Source: Sinorhizobium medicae (GTDB taxonomy: Bacteria > Pseudomonadota > Alphaproteobacteria > Rhizobiales > Rhizobiaceae). Taken from it: a DNA stretch of 64,000 nucleotides. Shown in pieces: positions 60,662 through 64,000 of this stretch (the stretch's first letter is position 1; each line of letters starts with the position of its first letter). The notes under the pieces were generated by a model. It made no database searches and had not been told where the DNA came from. It saw only the letters and a list, made by a program, of their open reading frames with translations. The DNA lies in contig NZ_VITA01000020.1 of NCBI RefSeq assembly GCF_007827695.1, forward strand, positions 1-64,000, given 5' to 3'. Made by a program: the position numbers and the translations under genes.

Positions 60662-61065
60662 CAGTCACGCTCCTCCAGGTCCTCGATCAGATACTTCATC
60701 TCTGCGATCTCCCGCTCCTGGGCCTCGATGATCTCGTCGGCCAGCTTTCGAACGCGGGGATCGGAAATCTGCGCACGCTCACTCGTCATGATGGCAATCG
60801 AATGATGCGGGATCATCGCGCTCATGTATTCGGCGTCGTCGACCGTCACCTGGCTGCGGACGAGCCACAGCGACAACGCGAAGACCGCGACGGACCCGCC
60901 GAAGATGGCCATGTTGAGCATCTGCTTCTTGTACATACCGAGCATGAAGGCGAGCATGATGACCGCCATAGTCGATCCCATGACCAGGGCCATCCAGGCT
61001 CGGGTCTCGCTCCAGAACACATGTTCCAGTGCGTAGGTGTTCAGTAACCGGTGTCCCGCTCCCAC
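60661..61065 (-). CDS. DUF305 protein, N terminus replaced by IS66 sequence
   Basis: The frame encodes, from LNTYALEHVFWSETRAWM, a DUF305 membrane-anchored protein: one helix (MALVMGSTMAVIMLAFMLGM) then a second (NMAIFGGSVAVFALSLWLV) and the DUF305 core (EYMSAMIPHHSIAIMTSERAQ). The usual first transmembrane helix before LNTYA is missing. Its place is taken by the left end of the IS66 remnant, which supplies a GTG (61065) with AGGA upstream. A chimeric product may still be made; ATG near WMALVM is an alternative. Confidence 0.65.
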   Translation of the reverse strand: MGAGHRLLNTYALEHVFWSETRAWMALVMGSTMAVIMLAFMLGMYKKQMLNMAIFGGSVAVFALSLWLVRSQVTVDDAEYMSAMIPHHSIAIMTSERAQISDPRVRKLADEIIEAQEREIAEMKYLIEDLEERD

Positions 61066-61126
61066 GTTGTCCTCGCCGCTCTGATCTGTGATCGCCTATT
61101 CATGGACGAGCAACGGGAGTTTCTCC

Positions 61127-61513
61127 ATGGATACTACATTGGAGTTTCTCACGGCCAGGAAGTCTGGGCGTGAGCCACAGCGGCACTGGCCGGACGAAGT
61201 GAAGGCCCAGATCGTTTCGGAGAGCCTTCGGCCCGGAGCGTTGGTGAATGAAGTTGCAGAACGCCACGGCCTGAAGCCAAACCACCTCTCGACTTGGCGA
61301 ACGATGGCACGGCAGGGCAAGCTGGTTCTGCCAGCACCCGAGGATGCGGTGGAGTTCGCGGCGGTTGTCGTCGATCCACCCGTTGCGGAGCCGCCCCTCA
61401 AGAAAGCCAGCCGCCCCGAGATCATCGTCGGCGCTGTCACGATCAGGTTGGAAGAAGGCGCGTCCGCCGCCCGGATCGCCGCTGTCGCGCGTGCCTGTGC
61501 GGTTCCGGCATGA
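61127..61513 (+). CDS. tnpA: IS66 accessory protein TnpA
   Basis: A 128-aa protein. Its N-terminal HTH (HWPDEVKAQIVSESLRPGAL, VNEVAERHGLKPNHLSTWRT) and C-terminal IRLEEGASAARIAAVARA match the IS66 OrfA/TnpA family, which helps transposition. ATG 61127 is in the natural position. It overlaps tnpB. Confidence 0.9.
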   Translation: MDTTLEFLTARKSGREPQRHWPDEVKAQIVSESLRPGALVNEVAERHGLKPNHLSTWRTMARQGKLVLPAPEDAVEFAAVVVDPPVAEPPLKKASRPEIIVGAVTIRLEEGASAARIAAVARACAVPA

Positions 61514-61848
61514 TCTTTCCATCGAACCGGGTTCGGATCATGGTGGCGACCAAGCCCGTCGATTTCCGCAAAGGCCATGATGGACTGGCAGCGCTGGTCA
61601 GAAACGAGTTGCACAAGGACCCGTTTACAGGAACGATCTTCGTATTCCGATCCCGCAAGGCGGACCGATTGAAGCTGATCTATTGGGATGGCAGCGGTTT
61701 GGTGATGGCCTACAAGCGCCTGGAGGAGCATACGTTCACTTGGCCAGACATTCGGGACGGCCTGATGACCTTGGGCCATGCCCAGTTCGAAGCGCTGTTT
61801 GCAGGACTTGATTGGCGTCGAGTCCGCTCCGTGGAGGCAACGAGCTGA
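61510..61848 (+). CDS. tnpB: IS66 accessory protein TnpB
   Basis: A 112-aa protein of IS66 OrfB: MIFPSNRVRIMVATKPVDFR, KGHDGLAALVRNELHKDPFT, GTIFVFRSRKADRLKLIYWD. It is essentially full length; tnpC that should follow is missing. It overlaps tnpA by ATGA. Confidence 0.9.
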   Translation: MIFPSNRVRIMVATKPVDFRKGHDGLAALVRNELHKDPFTGTIFVFRSRKADRLKLIYWDGSGLVMAYKRLEEHTFTWPDIRDGLMTLGHAQFEALFAGLDWRRVRSVEATS

Positions 61849-61849
61849 C

Positions 61850-62117
61850 ATGGTCACGTTGTTCATGTCTATGAGGTGCTGACGCAAAGCCTCTATGTTG
61901 ACCTTTGACCAGTCGGTCGTGGGATCGTTCTCCAGCAAAGCGACAATTTCCTGAATGGCCGCGAAAGCGGCCTGCCCAGCTTCGATGGGAAATTCACCGT
62001 CGTCCGTCATGGCTGCATCGTCCATACCGTGCATGTGTGAGTTCCAGAATGTTCCTGGGCAGGGACGGACGTCGAAAACAGCAATAGAAGAGACAAAGCG
62101 GTAACCGGGAGGTTCAT
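61850..62117 (-). pseudogene. Truncated and frameshifted exported protein gene
   Basis: ATG 62117 follows AAAGGAAATG and opens a signal peptide (MNLPVTALSLLLLFSTSVPA, QEHSGTH). Within CACACATG near 62036 the frame breaks, consistent with a 2-nt CA insertion. It continues in another frame as MHGMDDAAMTDDGEFPIEAG, GQAAFAAIQEIVALLENDP and WSKVNIEALRQHLIDMNNVTM. It is then cut by the IS66 remnant. The usual C-terminal half is lost. The product cannot be functional. It belongs to the small exported proteins seen next to copper genes. Confidence 0.65.
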
Positions 62118-62173
62118 CTGCATTTCCTTTCATCGATCAAGAACCACCTTGTCATTTCGATGCAAACATTCAC

Positions 62174-62713
62174 ATGATAGCGATCATGTTTCATGAACTG
62201 ATAGAGATGCCCGGAACCGAGCGGGTCTTCGACGAAGGTGCAGTCCTCTTTAGCAGAAACGACGTGGTGTCTTCTCTGATGCTGGTTCTTTCTGGGGAGG
62301 TACGGCTTGTTCGGCATCAGGATGATGGGCGTGCTGTAGTCCTGCAACGTGCCTCGGCAGGTTCGGTCCTGGCGGAAGCTTCGATGTTCAGCGACGTCTA
62401 TCATTGTGAGGCCGTGGCAGTTGCTGTGTCCCGGGTTCGCATCATCGAGAGCCGACGGATAAGGTTGAAGTTCGCCAGAGAACCGGATTTTGCAGCAGCG
62501 TGGGCGGCCTATTTAGCTCACGAGATCAGGAACACCCGCATGCGTGCAGAAATCCTTGCGCTGAAGACAGTTGCCGAACGGCTGGATGCCTGGATCGCAT
62601 GGCACGAGCAGCTTCCGTCAAAGGGGAAGTGGAGGCAAGTCGCAGAGGAGATCGGCGTGAGTCCGGAGGCGTTTTATCGGGAGCTTGCCAAGCGCTGCAG
62701 CAAGCCGAAATGA
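62174..62713 (+). CDS. Crp/Fnr-family regulator without iron-sulfur cysteines
   Basis: A 179-aa protein with a cyclic-nucleotide-binding-like N terminus (FDEGAVLFSRNDVVSSLMLVL, GEVRLVRHQDDGRAVVLQRA) and a C-terminal HTH (WRQVAEEIGVSPEAFYRELA). The N-terminal cysteines that bind the FNR cluster are not present, so it is not a direct oxygen sensor. It is short for a Crp protein. It may regulate the copper genes to its left, but the sequence does not show this. Confidence 0.75.
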   Translation: MIAIMFHELIEMPGTERVFDEGAVLFSRNDVVSSLMLVLSGEVRLVRHQDDGRAVVLQRASAGSVLAEASMFSDVYHCEAVAVAVSRVRIIESRRIRLKFAREPDFAAAWAAYLAHEIRNTRMRAEILALKTVAERLDAWIAWHEQLPSKGKWRQVAEEIGVSPEAFYRELAKRCSKPK

Positions 62714-63188
62714 ATCTAAGGAGTTGGTGGCTGTGCGGCTCGGGAGCATATCCAGTAGACCTGCGGCTGTGGCGGCAGGCGGCTTAGTTGGAACTCACCT
62801 CGAAACCCGATGTATGTCCGGCCGATGGCTTGCGCAGTGCTTGCTTTTCTCCTGCTTGTATTGGGAGGCAAGCAACTCCGGTGATGACCGCTTAGGGCCG
62901 AAAGGCGACTTGATCTAACTCACTGAGAGGGGAGAAAGGCGCTCTGCCCTCTCTCCCCCGCAAGCACTAAACCGGTCTCCCCATGCTTCGGCCTGCGGCC
63001 TGCAGCACCGGCCGCATTTCCCTGAAATCCGTCTCGGCCCTCCGGGTGGGTGATCCCCCTCCGGTTTAGCGCTTGTCCCCCTCTCTCCAGCTGTTCCGCA
63101 CGAGCTCGGGAGCGGGAGCGGGGCTCCTGCCCTCCCTTCGATTTCGGGAGGTCAAGGAGTGATCGCTTGCGCTTGTGGAGAGGGAAAG
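62714..63188. other. Intergenic region with shared leader element
   Basis: 475 bases without a gene. It has several GC-rich runs. The right part contains the leader element 63079-63132 (see repeat) that ends 56 nt before the ATG at 63189. Confidence 0.5.
63079..63132 (+). repeat. 54-nt leader element, copy 2 (inverted relative to 11191-11244)
   Basis: It reads CCCTCTCTCC at the start, passes through GAGCTCGGGAGCGGG and ends GGGGCTCCTGCCC. It matches 49 of 54 positions of the reverse complement of 11191-11244 by eye. It lies upstream of the small plasmid gene at 63189, as the other copy does for 10685-11140. Confidence 0.6.
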
Positions 63189-63470
63189 ATGACCGAAAAG
63201 CTTGAGCTGCAACCCAACGAGCCATTGTCCGTGAAGGTCGAACGTCACCGGGCCGTGTACCTGGCGGCTGTCAACGGCGAGGGCGGCGCTGACATGGATC
63301 AAGAAGCGAAGGCACATATGGAAATCATCAGGCACGCGCCGTCAGATCAGGATGAGAGAGATCAGAAGCTACTTTACGTAGCGGGGTATCTAATAGCCTC
63401 CAAGCGGAGCCTAAACCCTGAGGAAATGGAGCTTCTTCTTTCAGGCTCCATCTCACTATCGGGGCATTGA
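63189..63470 (+). CDS. Conserved hypothetical plasmid protein (93 aa)
   Basis: ATG 63189 with GGAGAGGG upstream. The 93-aa protein (MTEKLELQPNEPLSVKVERH) has a C-terminal segment DQKLLYVAGYLIASKRSLNP and EEMELLL that matches the paralogue at 8075-8431. No signal peptide. Function unknown. Confidence 0.7.
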   Translation: MTEKLELQPNEPLSVKVERHRAVYLAAVNGEGGADMDQEAKAHMEIIRHAPSDQDERDQKLLYVAGYLIASKRSLNPEEMELLLSGSISLSGH

Positions 63471-63496
63471 TGATCAACGGGCATCTGGCCCTGAAA

Positions 63497-63919
63497 TCAG
63501 TAGTTGGTGGCAACCCATTCGCCGGATGCAGACTTGGCAAATCCGAGGACGCGATCGAGAGGAGCTGCGTTCGGATTCCTCTTGATGGCCGCAACGCATG
63601 ATACGCCTGGACCGCTGGCGCTCTCGACACACTCTCCCAAAGCAAGGGTGACATCGGCTTCACCGCGGCCGGTCCTCAGAGGATTGCGGGCATAAGCCTT
63701 ACGGTATGCGGCTAGAGCTTCCTCTTCTGTCGGTATTTCAAGCACAGGGGCCGGAGGTTCGGGAATTAGGGAGGGATTGGCTGCGATAAGGGCCGCGATC
63801 TCCGCATCAGTAGGGGCCCGAACAACCGGCTCTGGCTCCGGCATGATGAGATAAGTACCTCCAGCACCGGCGAGGATGCCGATACCGGCGGCTGCTACGA
63901 TGAGAATGTTGCTTTTCAT
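63497..63919 (-). CDS. Membrane-anchored hypothetical protein (140 aa)
   Basis: ATG 63919 (a GTG 9 nt earlier directly follows the preceding stop). N-terminal helix MKSNILIVAAAGIGILAGAG acts as a signal or anchor, then a Pro/Glu-rich linker (PEPEPVVRAPTDAEIAALIA). A small C-terminal domain follows, with two cysteines (LGECVESASGPGVSCVAAI), probably disulfide-bonded in the periplasm. It follows the partial gene at the window edge and may belong to a conjugation or plasmid operon. Family unknown. Confidence 0.65.
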   Translation of the reverse strand: MKSNILIVAAAGIGILAGAGGTYLIMPEPEPVVRAPTDAEIAALIAANPSLIPEPPAPVLEIPTEEEALAAYRKAYARNPLRTGRGEADVTLALGECVESASGPGVSCVAAIKRNPNAAPLDRVLGFAKSASGEWVATNY

Positions 63920-63928
63920 GTCATCCAC

Positions 63929-64000
63929 TCAGTCATTCAGGTTGAACCAAGCGCGCTTCTTGATGCCCTTATCGTTCGGAATGTCGAAATAATAAGGATC
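63929..64000 (-). CDS. 3' end of a gene running off the window
   Basis: The last 23 codons and stop of a minus-strand ORF that continues beyond position 64000. The C terminus reads DPYYFDIPNDKGIKKRAWFN. Stop TGA at 63931-63929 is directly followed by GTG 63928. Too short to identify; its close linkage shows co-transcription with the membrane-anchored protein. Confidence 0.5.
   Translation of the reverse strand, partial: DPYYFDIPNDKGIKKRAWFNLND

Larger units (their letters stand above)
61044..61849 (+). mobile_element. IS66-family remnant (tnpA-tnpB, tnpC deleted)
   Basis: Starts at about 61044 with an IS66-type end (GTAACCGGTGTCCCGCTCC). It carries intact tnpA and tnpB in ATGA overlap. The large transposase gene tnpC and the right end are absent: 2 nt after tnpB the sequence changes to a host gene. 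It is therefore immobile. It interrupts the DUF305 gene on the left and another small exported protein gene on the right, so a deletion accompanied or followed insertion. Confidence 0.75.

Noticed and set aside
62920..63225. 101-codon minus-strand frame upstream of 63189
   Set aside because: Crosses the leader element and lacks a ribosome site and domain.

Overview
The window looks like part of a large accessory plasmid or megaplasmid of a Rhizobiales alphaproteobacterium (Rhizobium/Sinorhizobium/Agrobacterium type). The basis is high GC, dense ATGA-overlapped operons, a large solo ParB-like protein with small plasmid-housekeeping ORFs, the blh-bigR sulfide operon, DUF982, a rhizobial-type Hsp20 and an IS66 remnant. 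Species assignment is inference. No rRNA, tRNA or CRISPR array was seen.

Layout. 1-12.7 kb is plasmid backbone and accessory cargo: a ParB-like protein, a stand-alone LigD-type ligase, an alpha/beta hydrolase paired with a membrane protein, and a cassette of small plasmid genes. Two near-identical 200-bp direct repeats (2763-2962 and 12485-12683) bracket most of it. 12.7-32.2 kb is a copper/thiol resistance region: a 5'-truncated YkgJ-type ORF, a MerR-controlled glutaredoxin-MauE fusion, DUF411, CusF, cupredoxin, multicopper oxidase and a TolC-like lipoprotein, a CusRS-like two-component system, a DUF882 protein, DUF305 and Cys-rich copper storage proteins, a FixH-CusB-CusA-cytochrome c operon, and a CopZ-like chaperone. 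32.8-39.7 kb is an island of different character: a three-gene operon (MBL-fold protein, E2-E1-JAB fusion, four-helix membrane protein) that resembles an anti-phage ubiquitin-like conjugation system without a recognisable nucleotidyltransferase, a convergent RelB/ParE toxin-antitoxin pair, and a serine recombinase.

39.9-52.4 kb is an envelope thiol-redox and sulfur region: two L,D-transpeptidases, DsbA, TlpA and DsbD proteins, a two-component system, DUF2892/DUF2243 proteins, the blh-bigR-yeeE-yedE-tauE operon, and a DsbG-like protein. Three promoters here carry an 11-bp-spaced CTTAAG-type direct repeat, suggesting one response-regulator regulon. 52.6-62.1 kb holds an hsp20 with a candidate RNA thermometer, DUF982, and a second copper operon (Cys-rich secreted protein, multicopper oxidase, CopA-type ATPase, DUF2933, SRPBCC) running into nirK. 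That operon is preceded by a perfect FNR/FixK-type box and a CueR-like element. An IS66 remnant has damaged the genes on both sides of it. 62.2-64 kb holds a Crp-family regulator and more plasmid small ORFs.

How they fit together: periplasmic copper would be oxidised (two multicopper oxidases), bound (CusF, cupredoxin, Csp, CopZ), and exported by an RND pump and a P-type ATPase. The Dsb/Tlp/L,D-transpeptidase and sulfide-detoxification genes would protect envelope thiols. Placing nirK beside a copper exporter, under a likely oxygen-responsive box, would link copper handling to denitrification.
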